NCBI RefSeq assembly: GCF_013328815.1 | Contig: NZ_JABUHN010000007.1 | Location: forward strand, 62,001 to 126,000 | DNA: 64,000 bases | DNA from: Tabrizicola fusiformis | Lineage (GTDB): Bacteria; Pseudomonadota; Alphaproteobacteria; Rhodobacterales; Rhodobacteraceae | Direction of reading: 5' to 3' | In this document: one piece after another, positions 8,533 through 18,925 of the stretch | Layout: every line of letters starts with the position of its first letter | Numbering within the stretch: the stretch's first letter is position 1 | The notes under the pieces: generated by a model | Told to the model about the DNA's origin: nothing | Database searches by the model: none | Seen by the model: the letters and a program-made list of their open reading frames with translations, nothing else | Program-made: the position numbers and the translations under genes

Positions 8533-9384
8533 ATGCCCGAACTGCCCGAAGTCGAGACCGTCCGCATGGGGCTTTTGCCCGTGATGGAGGGGCGCGTGAT
8601 CGAAACTGCGCAGGTGAACCGCGAGGGGTTGCGCTGGCCCTTCCCGCCGCAGATGGCGCAACGGCTGACTGGGGCAAGGGTGCTGGGGCTGCGGCGGCGT
8701 TCGAAATATATTCTGGGCGATCTGGATACCGGCGAGACGCTGCTGATCCATCTGGGCATGTCGGGGCGGATGCTGATTTCCGGGGCGATGCTGGGCGCGT
8801 TTCACCACGACCACCCGGCGCCGCAGAAGCATGACCATGTGGTGCTGATGATGGAGGGCGGGGCGCGGGTGACCTTCAACGACGCCCGCCGATTTGGCGC
8901 GATGGACCTGATGGCAACCGGAGCAGCCGAGGCGCATCCGCTGCTTGCACCGCTGGGGCCGGAGCCTTTGGGCAACGGCTTTTCCGAAAGCTATCTGGCC
9001 GGGCGTCTGGCGGGCAAGGCAACGCCGGTCAAATCGGCGCTGCTGGATCAGCATATCGTCGCCGGTCTGGGCAATATCTATGTCTGTGAGGTGCTGCACC
9101 GCGCCGGAATCAGCCCGCTGCGCCTTGCCCGTGACCTTACGTCACAAGAGGCGGCGCGGCTGGTTCCCCTGATCCGCGAAGTTCTGGCCGAGGCGATTGC
9201 GGCGGGGGGTTCGTCCTTGCGCGATTACCGGCAGGCAGATGGGGAACTGGGCTATTTTCAGCACAATTTCCGGGTTTACGACCGGGAGGGCGCGCCCTGC
9301 CCCACGCCCGGCTGTCCCGGCACAATCCTGCGCACGGTGCAGGCGGGGCGCTCATCCTTCCATTGCCCCGACTGCCAGAGGTGA
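8533..9384 (+). CDS. mutM: Formamidopyrimidine-DNA glycosylase (Fpg/MutM)
   Basis: A 283-residue DNA glycosylase/AP lyase that removes 8-oxoguanine and formamidopyrimidines. The catalytic N-terminus PELPEVET is intact (Pro2 after Met removal, Glu3), Lys58 sits in RRSKYI, and the helix-two-turn-helix region reads [19 protein letters not shown] four-cysteine zinc finger closes the protein (CPTPGC then CPDC). The ATG at 8533 places Pro directly after Met as required for catalysis, which fixes the start. It is divergent from ubiE and 57 bases upstream of an enoyl-CoA hydratase gene. Confidence 0.97.
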   Translation: MPELPEVETVRMGLLPVMEGRVIETAQVNREGLRWPFPPQMAQRLTGARVLGLRRRSKYILGDLDTGETLLIHLGMSGRMLISGAMLGAFHHDHPAPQKHDHVVLMMEGGARVTFNDARRFGAMDLMATGAAEAHPLLAPLGPEPLGNGFSESYLAGRLAGKATPVKSALLDQHIVAGLGNIYVCEVLHRAGISPLRLARDLTSQEAARLVPLIREVLAEAIAAGGSSLRDYRQADGELGYFQHNFRVYDREGAPCPTPGCPGTILRTVQAGRSSFHCPDCQR

Positions 9385-9441
9385 CTTGATAACGCCCGCG
9401 TTACTGCTAGGAGTCCGGCCAAAACCAAGGGAGCCACTGCC

Positions 9442-10218
9442 ATGGCCTATGAGACGCTGATCGTCGAGATCGAGGATTATACCTGCCTGATCCGGCTGAA
9501 CCGCCCCGAGGCGATGAACGCCCTGAACGCACGCCTGATGCAGGAACTGGCCGATGCCGTCAGCGCCGCCGACCGCAATGACAAGGTGCGCTGCATCGTT
9601 CTGACCGGCTCGGACAAGGCTTTTGCCGCCGGGGCGGATGTCAAGGAAATGGCGGCGAAATCCTATGCGGATGTGATGTTCGAAGACCTCTTCGGCGCCG
9701 AGGCCGAGGCGATTGCGCGGGTGCGCAAGCCGATGATCGCGGCGGTTGCGGGCTATTGCCTGGGCGGCGGCTGCGAGCTTGCCATGATGTGCGATTTCAT
9801 CATTGCCGCCGATACCGCCAAATTCGGCCAGCCCGAAATCAATCTGGGCATCGTGGCCGGTATGGGCGGCACACAGCGGCTGACCCGGCTGGTGGGCAAG
9901 GCCAAGGCGATGGACATGAACCTGACCGGACGTTTCATGGATGCCGCCGAGGCAGAGCGTTCGGGGCTGGCCAGCCGCGTGGTGCCGGCCGCCACACTGA
10001 AGGACGAGGCGCTGAAATGCGCGGCCAAGATCGCCGAAAAGTCGGCCATCACCGCGATGGCCGTCAAAGAATCGGTCAACCGCGCCTATGAGACCACGCT
10101 GCGCGAGGGCCTGTTGTTTGAACGGCGCAGCTTTCATGCGATGTTCGCCACCGCCGATCAGAAGGAAGGCATGGCCGCCTTCATCGAAAAGCGCCAGCCG
10201 CAGTTCCGCGACCGCTGA
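9442..10218 (+). CDS. Enoyl-CoA hydratase (crotonase family)
   Basis: A 258-residue enoyl-CoA hydratase, expected to add water to trans-2-enoyl-CoA in fatty-acid or branched-chain degradation. The oxyanion-hole motif [11 protein letters not shown] and both catalytic glutamates are visible, in [11 protein letters not shown] and [19 protein letters not shown]. Length and motifs fit the mitochondrial ECHS1-like class rather than a 3-hydroxyisobutyryl hydrolase. Ribosome site AAGGGAG precedes the ATG by nine bases. Its place between fpg and rpsT appears to be a conserved linkage in this group, with no obvious functional connection. Confidence 0.93.
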   Translation: MAYETLIVEIEDYTCLIRLNRPEAMNALNARLMQELADAVSAADRNDKVRCIVLTGSDKAFAAGADVKEMAAKSYADVMFEDLFGAEAEAIARVRKPMIAAVAGYCLGGGCELAMMCDFIIAADTAKFGQPEINLGIVAGMGGTQRLTRLVGKAKAMDMNLTGRFMDAAEAERSGLASRVVPAATLKDEALKCAAKIAEKSAITAMAVKESVNRAYETTLREGLLFERRSFHAMFATADQKEGMAAFIEKRQPQFRDR

Positions 10219-10294
10219 TTCCCTGTTCCCTTTCGCCGGAAACTCCCCTATAGGCCGCCCCACATGCGCGTGGGCCCGCTTAGGCAAGATGATT

Positions 10295-10311
10295 CCCGTT
10301 CCCGAAACGGG
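10295..10311 (+). other. Hairpin in the rpsT leader
   Basis: CCCGTT (10295-10300), a five-base loop, then AACGGG (10306-10311) lies about 57 bases before the rpsT ATG and is followed by GGCCTTTGGGTTTTCG. It could be the weak terminator of the enoyl-CoA hydratase transcript or a leader structure for S20 control. Sequence alone does not decide. Confidence 0.4.
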
Positions 10312-10367
10312 GCCTTTGGGTTTTCGTGCGACCATATGCAACTGCAGACCCTAGGAACCACAGCCCC

Positions 10368-10640
10368 ATGGCAAATACCGCCCAGTCCAAGAAACGCGCC
10401 CGTCAGTCCGAAGCCCGCTATGCGGTGAACAAGGCCCGCCGTTCGCGCATCCGCACCTTCCTGCGCAAGGTTGAAGAAGCGCTGGCCAGCGGCGATGCCG
10501 CCGTCGCCGCCGAGGCGCTGAAGGCTGCCCAGCCGGAACTGGCCCGTGGCGTGACCAAGGGCGTGCTGCACGCCAACACCGTTTCGCGCAAGATTTCGCG
10601 TCTGAACTCCCGTGTGAAGACCCTCGCCGTCAAGGTCTGA
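10368..10640 (+). CDS. rpsT: 30S ribosomal protein S20
   Basis: A 90-residue S20, which binds 16S rRNA in the body of the small subunit. The N-terminus [20 protein letters not shown] is diagnostic and the protein is highly basic throughout, ending in TLAVKV. The ATG at 10368 is chosen from an open frame that extends 14 codons further upstream. It is monocistronic to judge from the strong hairpin 20 bases after the stop. Confidence 0.97.
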   Translation: MANTAQSKKRARQSEARYAVNKARRSRIRTFLRKVEEALASGDAAVAAEALKAAQPELARGVTKGVLHANTVSRKISRLNSRVKTLAVKV

Positions 10641-10659
10641 GGTCTCGCGCACCGATTGC

Positions 10660-10692
10660 AAAGGGCGCTGCCTGTGGGCGGCGCCCTTTGTC
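10660..10692 (+). terminator. Terminator after rpsT
   Basis: AAAGGGCGC (10660-10668) pairs with GCGCCCTTT (10681-10689); the inner bases also pair partly (TGCC/GGGC). The arm ends in TTT followed by GTCATTT, a modest U-tract. It separates rpsT from dnaA. Confidence 0.75.
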
Positions 10693-11160
10693 ATTTCCGC
10701 CCCGCACCAAGGGGTGCCGTTGCCGATTTGCACGGGCTTCGGGATTCGCTGGGTCAAACATCTGTCAAGCGCATAGTTCGGTTGCGGAGGCTTGGCGCGG
10801 CTTGCTAGCGTCTTCTTGCGATTCACTTCGTCCTGGGGGACATGACGCGATCGCAAGCTGGAGGAGATGTGGAGCGGGCGCTGCCAATTGCCTGAAACCC
10901 ACAGAATTCGTGCTTGAGATCAAAGCGTTAAGCAAGGCACGCCACAAGCGCACCTGCTTGGCGATGTAAAGGTGGCACCGGCCCTGGCCAGGTGGTCTTT
11001 TGCGTTGCCTGTTCCACGGCCTGCCCAATCGGCCCCTGTCCGCCGCGTTTCGGCCGGGCAGCGGCTTGTCCGGGCAGCCACCCCAGAGAGGCGTTTCGCA
11101 GCGGGAACGACAATCAAAATCAAGGCGCTGCCGCAGATGCGGAAGGTGTCTGGGGACGGA
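10693..11160 (+). other. 468-base gap upstream of dnaA with no supported gene
   Basis: I find no gene here that looks real; a 93-codon frame at 10688-10969 has no family-like features and starts inside the rpsT terminator. No DnaA box (TTATNCACA) on either strand was seen, so there is no sign of the replication origin in this gap. The stretch probably carries the dnaA promoter and leader, but I could not assign -35/-10 boxes with confidence. Confidence 0.5.
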
Positions 11161-12534
11161 ATGAAAAAAATGACCAACGACGCCTGGGGCAGGGTGCGCG
11201 AGCAGTTGATCACTCAGATCGGCCGCAACAACTACACCACCTGGATCGAACCGATCCGGCTGGCCACACTGGAAGAAGAGGTCGCCCGATTCGAGGTGCC
11301 CACCAGCTTTTTCGGCGATTGGGTCTCGCGCAATTTTGCCGAGCATATCCTGCATCACCTGAAGCAGGGCGGCAATGCCGTCGCCCGGGTCGAGTTCTTC
11401 GTGCCCGCCCGCCCGATGACTGCGGCCAATGATGCACCGCGCAAGGCGCCCGCGCCCCGCGCCCTGCGCGCCCGTGCCGTCGCCGACGAAGATCTGCCGG
11501 GCGCCACGCTGGATGCCCGCTTTACCTTTGACAGTTTCGTGGTTGGTAAGCCGAACGAGCTGGCCCATGCCGCCGCCCGCCGGGTGGCCGAGGGCGGGCC
11601 GGTTACCTTCAACCCGCTGTTCCTTTATGGCGGTGTCGGCCTTGGCAAGACCCACCTGATGCACGCCATCGCGCATGAATTGCAGGCGCAACAGCCGCAG
11701 CTTCGCGTGCTGTATCTTTCCGCCGAACAGTTCATGTATCGCTTCGTGCAAGCGTTGCGCGACAAGCAGATCATGGATTTCAAAGAGCTTTTCCGCTCGG
11801 TCGATGTGCTGATGGTCGATGATGTGCAGTTCATCGCCGGCAAGGATTCCACCCAAGAGGAATTCTTCCACACTTTCAACGCGCTGATCGACCAGAACAA
11901 GCAGATCGTCATTTCCGCCGACCGCGCCCCGGGCGAGATCAAGGATCTTGAGGATCGTATCAAGTCCCGCCTGCAATGCGGGCTGGTGGTGGACCTGCAT
12001 CCGACCGATTATGAGTTGCGCCTTGGCATCCTGCAACAAAAGGTCGAATTCTATCGCAGTCAATACAAGGGGTTGCAGCTTGCCCCCGGCGTGCTGGAGT
12101 TTCTCGCGCACCGCATCACCACCAATGTCCGCGTTCTGGAAGGGGCGCTGACCCGGCTTTTCGCGTTCGCTTCGCTGGTGGGCCGCGAGATCAGTCTGGA
12201 ACTGACGCAGGATTGCCTTGCCGATATCCTGCGCGCCTCGGACCGTAAGCTGACCATCGAAGAAATCCAGCGCAAGGTGGCCGAGCATTATAACATCCGC
12301 CTGTCCGACATGATCGGGCCAAAACGGCTGCGCAACATCGCCCGGCCCCGGCAGGTGGCGATGTATCTGGCCAAGCAACTGACCCCGCGTAGCCTGCCGG
12401 AAATCGGCCGCCGCTTTGGCGGGCGCGATCACACCACGATCATGCATGGCGTGCGCAAGATCGAAGAGCTGATGGCCACCGACAGCCAGTTGACTGACGA
12501 CCTGCAGCTTCTGCGCCGTCTGCTTCAGGGCTGA
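11161..12534 (+). CDS. dnaA: Chromosomal replication initiator DnaA
   Basis: A 457-residue DnaA, the AAA+ protein that opens oriC. The four-domain layout is visible: N-terminal domain (AWGRVREQLITQIGRNNYTTW), a short linker, AAA+ core with Walker A GGVGLGKT at 157-164 and Walker B VLMVDD at 216-221, and the C-terminal DNA-binding signature GGRDHTTIMH from residue 420. The frame is open 63 codons further upstream, but ATG 11161 (or ATG 11170) is preferred because GGGGACGGA lies directly before it and the family N-terminus begins at MTND. dnaN follows after a 127-base gap. Confidence 0.96.
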   Translation: MKKMTNDAWGRVREQLITQIGRNNYTTWIEPIRLATLEEEVARFEVPTSFFGDWVSRNFAEHILHHLKQGGNAVARVEFFVPARPMTAANDAPRKAPAPRALRARAVADEDLPGATLDARFTFDSFVVGKPNELAHAAARRVAEGGPVTFNPLFLYGGVGLGKTHLMHAIAHELQAQQPQLRVLYLSAEQFMYRFVQALRDKQIMDFKELFRSVDVLMVDDVQFIAGKDSTQEEFFHTFNALIDQNKQIVISADRAPGEIKDLEDRIKSRLQCGLVVDLHPTDYELRLGILQQKVEFYRSQYKGLQLAPGVLEFLAHRITTNVRVLEGALTRLFAFASLVGREISLELTQDCLADILRASDRKLTIEEIQRKVAEHYNIRLSDMIGPKRLRNIARPRQVAMYLAKQLTPRSLPEIGRRFGGRDHTTIMHGVRKIEELMATDSQLTDDLQLLRRLLQG

Positions 12535-12661
12535 TTCACAGCAGATTGGGCGGCTTGACGGGATTGTGAAAGCCCCGCAATGTCGCCCGGACAGTTGGAA
12601 CCGGCGGCAGCCGGATTGATCGGTGTCCGCTGGTGACGCGGCCCGGCATGGGGATGGAACG

Positions 12662-13780
12662 ATGAAGCTCTCGATCGAACGCGGAACGCTGCTCAAGGCG
12701 CTGGCACAGGCGCAATCGGTTGTCGAACGCCGCAACACCATTCCGATTCTGGCCAATGTGCTGATCGAGGCCGAGGGCAATCAGGTCAGCTTCCGCGCCA
12801 CCGATCTGGACATCGAGGTGGTGGACCGCGCGCCTGCCATGGTGGAACGGTCGGGCGCCACCACGGTTTCCGCCGTGATGCTGCATGAAATCGTGCGCAA
12901 GCTGCCCGATGGCGCGCTGGTGAACCTGACCGAGGATGCCGCCTCGGGCCGGCTGACGATTGCCGCCGGGCGCTCGACCTTCTCGCTGGCGACGCTGCCC
13001 AAGGAAGATTTCCCGGTGATGGCGACATCGGAATATTCGTCGAATTTCTCTGCCCCGGCCAAGGTGCTGCGGCGGCTGTTCGACAAGGCGAAATTTGCCA
13101 TTTCGACCGAAGAAACGCGTTATTATCTGAACGGCGTCTATATGCACACCGCCACGGGCGAAGACGGGCCGACGCTGCGCTGCGTGGCGACCGACGGCCA
13201 CCGGCTGGCGCGGATCGACGCGCCCCTGCCCGAAGGGGCCGCCGGGATGCCCGGGGTGATCGTGCCGCGCAAGACGGTGAACGAATTGCGCAAGCTGCTG
13301 GATGATGACGAGGCGACGATTGCCGTGTCGGTCAGTGAAACCAAGGTGCGCTTTGCGACGCCGCTGATCACCCTGACCTCAAAAGTGATCGACGGCACCT
13401 TCCCCGATTACACCCGCGTCATTCCGATGAACAACACCCGCCGGCTTGAGGTGGATGCCAGCGAATTTGCCAAGGCTGTGGACCGGGTGGCAACCGTGTC
13501 TTCCGAGCGGTCGCGTGCGGTGAAACTCAGCCTGGACGAAGACCGGCTGATCCTCTCGGTCAACGCCCCCGATTCGGGCGCCGCGGAAGAGGAACTGGCC
13601 GTTGCCTATGGCGACGAGCGGCTGGAGATCGGCTTTAACGCCAAGTATTTGCTGGAAATCGCCAGCCAGGTGGACCGCGAGAATGCGGTGTTCCTGTTCA
13701 ACTCTTCCGGCGATCCGACCCTGATGCGCGAGGGCAACGACACCTCGGCGGTCTATGTCGTGATGCCGATGCGCGTCTGA
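12662..13780 (+). CDS. dnaN: DNA polymerase III sliding clamp (beta subunit)
   Basis: A 372-residue beta clamp. It begins MKLSIERGTLLKALAQAQSV and continues with ERRNTIPILANVLIEA, typical of DnaN, and closes with VYVVMPMRV, the usual clamp C-terminus. Three repeated clamp domains of about 120 residues fit the length. The start at 12662 is selected over an upstream in-frame codon because it gives the conserved N-terminus and is preceded by GGGGATGGAACG. It lies in the order dnaA-dnaN-recF. The 127 bases between dnaA and dnaN hold no further gene. Confidence 0.97.
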   Translation: MKLSIERGTLLKALAQAQSVVERRNTIPILANVLIEAEGNQVSFRATDLDIEVVDRAPAMVERSGATTVSAVMLHEIVRKLPDGALVNLTEDAASGRLTIAAGRSTFSLATLPKEDFPVMATSEYSSNFSAPAKVLRRLFDKAKFAISTEETRYYLNGVYMHTATGEDGPTLRCVATDGHRLARIDAPLPEGAAGMPGVIVPRKTVNELRKLLDDDEATIAVSVSETKVRFATPLITLTSKVIDGTFPDYTRVIPMNNTRRLEVDASEFAKAVDRVATVSSERSRAVKLSLDEDRLILSVNAPDSGAAEEELAVAYGDERLEIGFNAKYLLEIASQVDRENAVFLFNSSGDPTLMREGNDTSAVYVVMPMRV

Positions 13781-13787
13781 TCGGCGG

Positions 13788-13836
13788 CCGGGGGCCAGCC
13801 CCCGGACCCCCGGGATATTTTTGCCACGATGAAAGG
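13788..13836 (+). repeat. Dispersed hairpin/GATATTT repeat, copy 2
   Basis: Hairpin CCGGGGGC, two-base loop, GCCCCCGG (13788-13805), then ACCCCCGGGATATTT and the variant tail TTGCCACGATGAAAGG. It fills the dnaN-recF gap. The tail's AAAGGG lies about eight bases before the recF GTG start and could act as its ribosome site. Confidence 0.85.
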
Positions 13837-13844
13837 GCCGGGAC

Positions 13845-14939
13845 GTGAGCGGGCTTGCCATCACCTCGCTGTCCCTGTCGCATTTCCGCAGCCACCGCGC
13901 GACGCGGCTGACCTTCGATGGGCGGCCAGTGGCGATTGTCGGGCCGAACGGGGCGGGTAAGACCAATATTCTTGAGGCGGTTTCGCTCTTGTCGCCCGGG
14001 CGGGGGTTACGGCGGGCGGCGGGGGATGAGTTGGCGCGGAGGCCAGAAGCCCTAGGCTGGCGGATCACGGCTGCCGTGCGCGGGCTGGCCGCCGACCATG
14101 ACATCGAAACCGGCGCAGAAGGGGCCGAAGCGCGGCATCTGCGGATCGACGGCAAGGCAGCGGCACAACTGGCACTGGGGCGTATCCTGCGGGTGCTGTG
14201 GCTGGTGCCTGCGATGGACAGGCTGTGGATCGAGGCCGCCGAGGGGCGGCGGCGGTTTCTGGACCGTCTTACACTGTCGTTCTTTCCCGATCATGCCGAG
14301 GCGGTGCTGGCCTATGACAAGGCCATGCGCGAGCGGAACCGGCTGCTGAAAGAGGGGGTTTCCGATGCCCGCTGGTATGGCGCGCTGGAAGGGCAGATGG
14401 CCGAGGCGGCGGTCAGCCTGATGGCTAATCGGGCTTTGGCGCTGGCACGTCTGGCCGCAGCGCAGGAAGGGGCGGAAACCGCCTTTCCCCGCGCCGACCT
14501 GTCGCTGACCGCGCCCGAGGGTGAGGCCGAGGCCGGGGCGTTGCCTGCCCTTTGGGCCGAGGGGCGGCGGCGCGACATGGCGGCGGGGCGTACGCTGATC
14601 GGGCCGCACCGCACCGATCTGGCGGCGGTCTATGCCGCCAAGTCCACCCCCGCCGCCCAATGTTCGACCGGCGAGCAGAAGGCGCTGCTGATCAGCCTGA
14701 TCCTTGCCAATGCCCGCGCGCTGGCCGCCGATCTGGGCCGCGCGCCGGTTCTTTTGCTGGATGAGGTGGCGGCGCATCTCGACAGCGCCCGGCGCGCCGC
14801 CCTTTATGACGAGATCTGCGCCTTGGGGGCGCAGGCGCTGATGACCGGAACCGAGGCGGCGCTGTTCGATCCTTTGGGAGATCGGGCACAAACCCTTCAT
14901 ATCCATGATGAAAACGGACAATCGAGGATCGAGCCATGA
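13845..14939 (+). CDS. recF: DNA replication and repair protein RecF
   Basis: A 364-residue SMC-like ATPase that helps load RecA at single-strand gaps. Walker A is GPNGAGKT at 33-40; the ABC-type signature (CSTGEQKALLIS) and Walker B (VLLLDEVAAHLD) are in the C-terminal third. The family segment LSHFRSHRAT is at 11-20. The start is GTG 13845; no closer ATG preserves the N-terminal strand. The final four bases overlap the start of the next gene (ATGA, 14936-14939). Confidence 0.95.
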   Translation: MSGLAITSLSLSHFRSHRATRLTFDGRPVAIVGPNGAGKTNILEAVSLLSPGRGLRRAAGDELARRPEALGWRITAAVRGLAADHDIETGAEGAEARHLRIDGKAAAQLALGRILRVLWLVPAMDRLWIEAAEGRRRFLDRLTLSFFPDHAEAVLAYDKAMRERNRLLKEGVSDARWYGALEGQMAEAAVSLMANRALALARLAAAQEGAETAFPRADLSLTAPEGEAEAGALPALWAEGRRRDMAAGRTLIGPHRTDLAAVYAAKSTPAAQCSTGEQKALLISLILANARALAADLGRAPVLLLDEVAAHLDSARRAALYDEICALGAQALMTGTEAALFDPLGDRAQTLHIHDENGQSRIEP

Positions 14940-15373
14940 CAGCGCAGCGCGTCACCCTGATCACCCTTGGCGTGAAGGATCTTTCCGCCGCCCGCGGCTT
15001 TTATGCTGCGCTCGGCTGGCGTGAACATGGCGAAAGCCAGCCCGGGGTGGCGTTCTACCAGATGCATGGCGCGGCACTTGCGCTGTTCGGGCGCGACGAT
15101 CTTGCCGCCGATCAGGGGCGCCCGGGCGCGGCCCTTGGCACCGGCGCGATGACATTGGCGCAGAATTTCACCACCGAGGCAGAGGTGGACGCGGCCTATG
15201 CCGCCGCCCTCGCTGCCGGGGCAACACCGCTGAAAGCACCCGAAAAGGTGTTCTGGGGCGGCTATTCCGGCTATTGGGCCGACCCGGACGGCCATGTCTG
15301 GGAGGTGGCGATGAACCCGTTCTGGCCTTTGGCCGCAGATGGCAGCCTGACCCTGCCCGGAGGGCCGGCATGA
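14936..15373 (+). CDS. Glyoxalase/bleomycin-resistance (VOC) family protein
   Basis: A 145-residue protein of the vicinal-oxygen-chelate fold. The pattern VTLITLGVKDLSAARGFYAALGW at the start is reproduced in part as the usual beta-alpha-beta unit, and FWGGYSGYWADPDGHVWEVAMNP is the standard closing unit with the metal-site Glu region. Substrate is unknown; families like this include dioxygenases, lyases and resistance proteins. It overlaps recF by four bases and the LysE gene by four bases, so it sits in a coupled recF-VOC-lysE unit. Confidence 0.85.
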   Translation: MTAQRVTLITLGVKDLSAARGFYAALGWREHGESQPGVAFYQMHGAALALFGRDDLAADQGRPGAALGTGAMTLAQNFTTEAEVDAAYAAALAAGATPLKAPEKVFWGGYSGYWADPDGHVWEVAMNPFWPLAADGSLTLPGGPA

Positions 15374-15990
15374 CCATAACGCTGACACAACTCGGGCTTT
15401 ATGCCCTTGGCATGGCCGGTCTTTGGGCGGTTCCCGGGCCGGTCTGGGTCGCCCTGATGGCGCGGGCGCTGTCGGGTGGCTTTGCTGCGGCCTGGCCTTT
15501 GGCGATCGGCGTGGCGATGGGCGACATGATCTGGCCGCTGACCGCGATCCTTGGCCTGAGCTGGATCGAAAGCGCCTGGGGCGATGTGCTGTCCTTGCTG
15601 CGCTGGGTGGCGGCGGTGGTGTTCCTGTTCATGGGGGTCATGCTGATCCGCAAGCCCGCCGCAGCGCCCAATGCCGACAGCCGCCTGACCCGCCCCGGCG
15701 TCTGGGCGGGGTTGAGCGTGGGCTTTGCCGTGGTGATCGGCAATCCCAAAGCGATCCTGTTCTACATGGGCGCCCTGCCCGGCTTTTTCACATTGGGCAG
15801 CCTGACCACGCTGGACATCGTGGCGATTCTGGCGGTTTCCATGGCGGTGCCGACCCTGGGCAATCTGGGGCTGGCGCTGTTTCTGGACCGCGCCCGGCAG
15901 CTTCTGTCCAGCCCGCAGGCCATCCGGCGGCTGAATGTCACTTCGGGATGTCTGCTGATCGGGGTCGGGCTGGTCATCCCGCTGCTTTGA
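15370..15990 (+). CDS. LysE/RhtB-family amino-acid exporter
   Basis: A 206-residue inner-membrane protein with about six hydrophobic segments and the LysE-family features PGPVWVALMARALSGG near the N-terminus and GNPKAILFYMGALPGFF in the middle. The family exports amino acids such as lysine, threonine or homoserine lactone; substrate cannot be assigned here. The ATG (15370) overlaps the stop of the VOC gene (ATGA). It ends 80 bases before gyrB. A candidate gyrB promoter lies in the gap just after it. Confidence 0.88.
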   Translation: MTITLTQLGLYALGMAGLWAVPGPVWVALMARALSGGFAAAWPLAIGVAMGDMIWPLTAILGLSWIESAWGDVLSLLRWVAAVVFLFMGVMLIRKPAAAPNADSRLTRPGVWAGLSVGFAVVIGNPKAILFYMGALPGFFTLGSLTTLDIVAILAVSMAVPTLGNLGLALFLDRARQLLSSPQAIRRLNVTSGCLLIGVGLVIPLL

Positions 15991-16012
15991 CCGCAACATC
16001 TGGGGGGTGGGG

Positions 16013-18518
<2,506 letters not shown>

Positions 18519-18527
18519 CGATTTGCA

Positions 18528-18572
18528 CCTTTTGAAATACTCCCGCCGGAGGCATCTGCGGCCTGCGGCGGG
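18528..18572 (-). repeat. Dispersed hairpin repeat, divergent copy, and convergent hairpin
   Basis: CCCGCCG (18542-18548) pairs with CGGCGGG (18566-18572) between gyrB (plus) and tRNA-Arg (minus). On the minus strand the end of the hairpin reads GCCTCCGGCGGGAGTATTT, close to the GCCTCCGGCGGGGATATTT of the copy at 44230-44272. It may serve as a terminator for both sides but lacks a T-run. Confidence 0.6.
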
Positions 18573-18588
18573 CGCAATGCGGGAAAAC

Positions 18589-18664
18589 TGGTGACCCCGG
18601 CGGGACTTGAACCTGCAACCTTCCCCTTAGGAGGGGGACGCTCTATCCGTTGAGCTACGGAGCC
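18589..18664 (-). tRNA. tRNA-Arg (anticodon CCU)
   Basis: A 76-base tRNA on the minus strand. The acceptor stem GGCTCCG pairs with CGGGGTC (two G-U pairs), the D arm is AGCTCAACGGATAGAGC-like, the seven-base anticodon loop is CTCCTAA, giving anticodon CCT, and the T loop contains GTTCAAGTC. CCA is encoded. It reads the rare Arg codon AGG. Confidence 0.96.
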
Positions 18665-18717
18665 ACGCGGCCTTTTTGCTTGGAAACCCGCGCCATGGCA
18701 ACCGGGCAAAGCGGGCC

Positions 18718-18760
18718 GGCAAAAGAAAAGGGGGAGTGAATTTTGGCCCACACTCCCCCT
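18718..18760 (-). terminator. Orphan Rho-independent terminator
   Basis: AGGGGGAGTG and CACTCCCCCT form perfect ten-base arms (18729-18738 and 18751-18760) around a 12-base loop. On the minus strand the stem is followed directly by TTTTCTTTT. No protein gene on the minus strand ends here: upstream on that strand is the intergenic region and then the opposite-strand LacI gene. It implies a short minus-strand transcript. Confidence 0.7.
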
Positions 18761-18837
18761 CCGGTCTCCGTTGCGTCTGGGTTGAGAGCTTGCAGGACGC
18801 GCGGGATATGGCCAGTGCGTTGTGACACGCGGCTGTT
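18721..18837 (-). ncRNA. Candidate small RNA ending at the orphan terminator
   Basis: Inferred from the terminator at 18718-18760 and a promoter-like pair on the minus strand, TTGTCC, 17 bases, TACGTT (-10 at 18844-18849). This would give an RNA of about 115 bases, divergent from the LacI-type gene. The LacI-like operator GTTATCGCTAAC (minus strand) overlaps the -10, so the regulator may control it. No open frame of note is inside. The promoter match is only moderate, so the RNA is a hypothesis. Confidence 0.35.
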
Positions 18838-18847
18838 AGCGATAACG
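18834..18847 (+). promoter_or_regulatory. Candidate LacI-type operator
   Basis: TGTTAGCGATAACG has the inverted GTTA/TAAC arms with a central CG-type pair, as in operators of LacI/GalR-family repressors. A second partial copy, GCGCTAACA, is at 18885-18893. Both lie between 33 and 92 bases before the GTG start of the LacI-type gene, so autoregulation is likely. Exact protein-DNA pairing is inference. Confidence 0.5.
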
Positions 18848-18925
18848 TAGAGCAACATCCGGCATTGGACAAGCCCTGTTTCGGGCGCTAACAATTGAAC
18901 ATACATCACAGGCAGGCATCGCACC

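Noticed and set aside
10688-10969. A 93-codon frame upstream of dnaA on plus
   Set aside because: No homology-like pattern and it starts in the rpsT terminator; more likely leader or spacer.
10693-11160. Replication origin near dnaA
   Set aside because: No DnaA boxes, no AT-rich unwinding region and no iterons were found in the gap.
10765-12780. A 671-codon frame antisense to dnaA
   Set aside because: It overlaps dnaA fully, and shows no recognisable domains or ribosome site.
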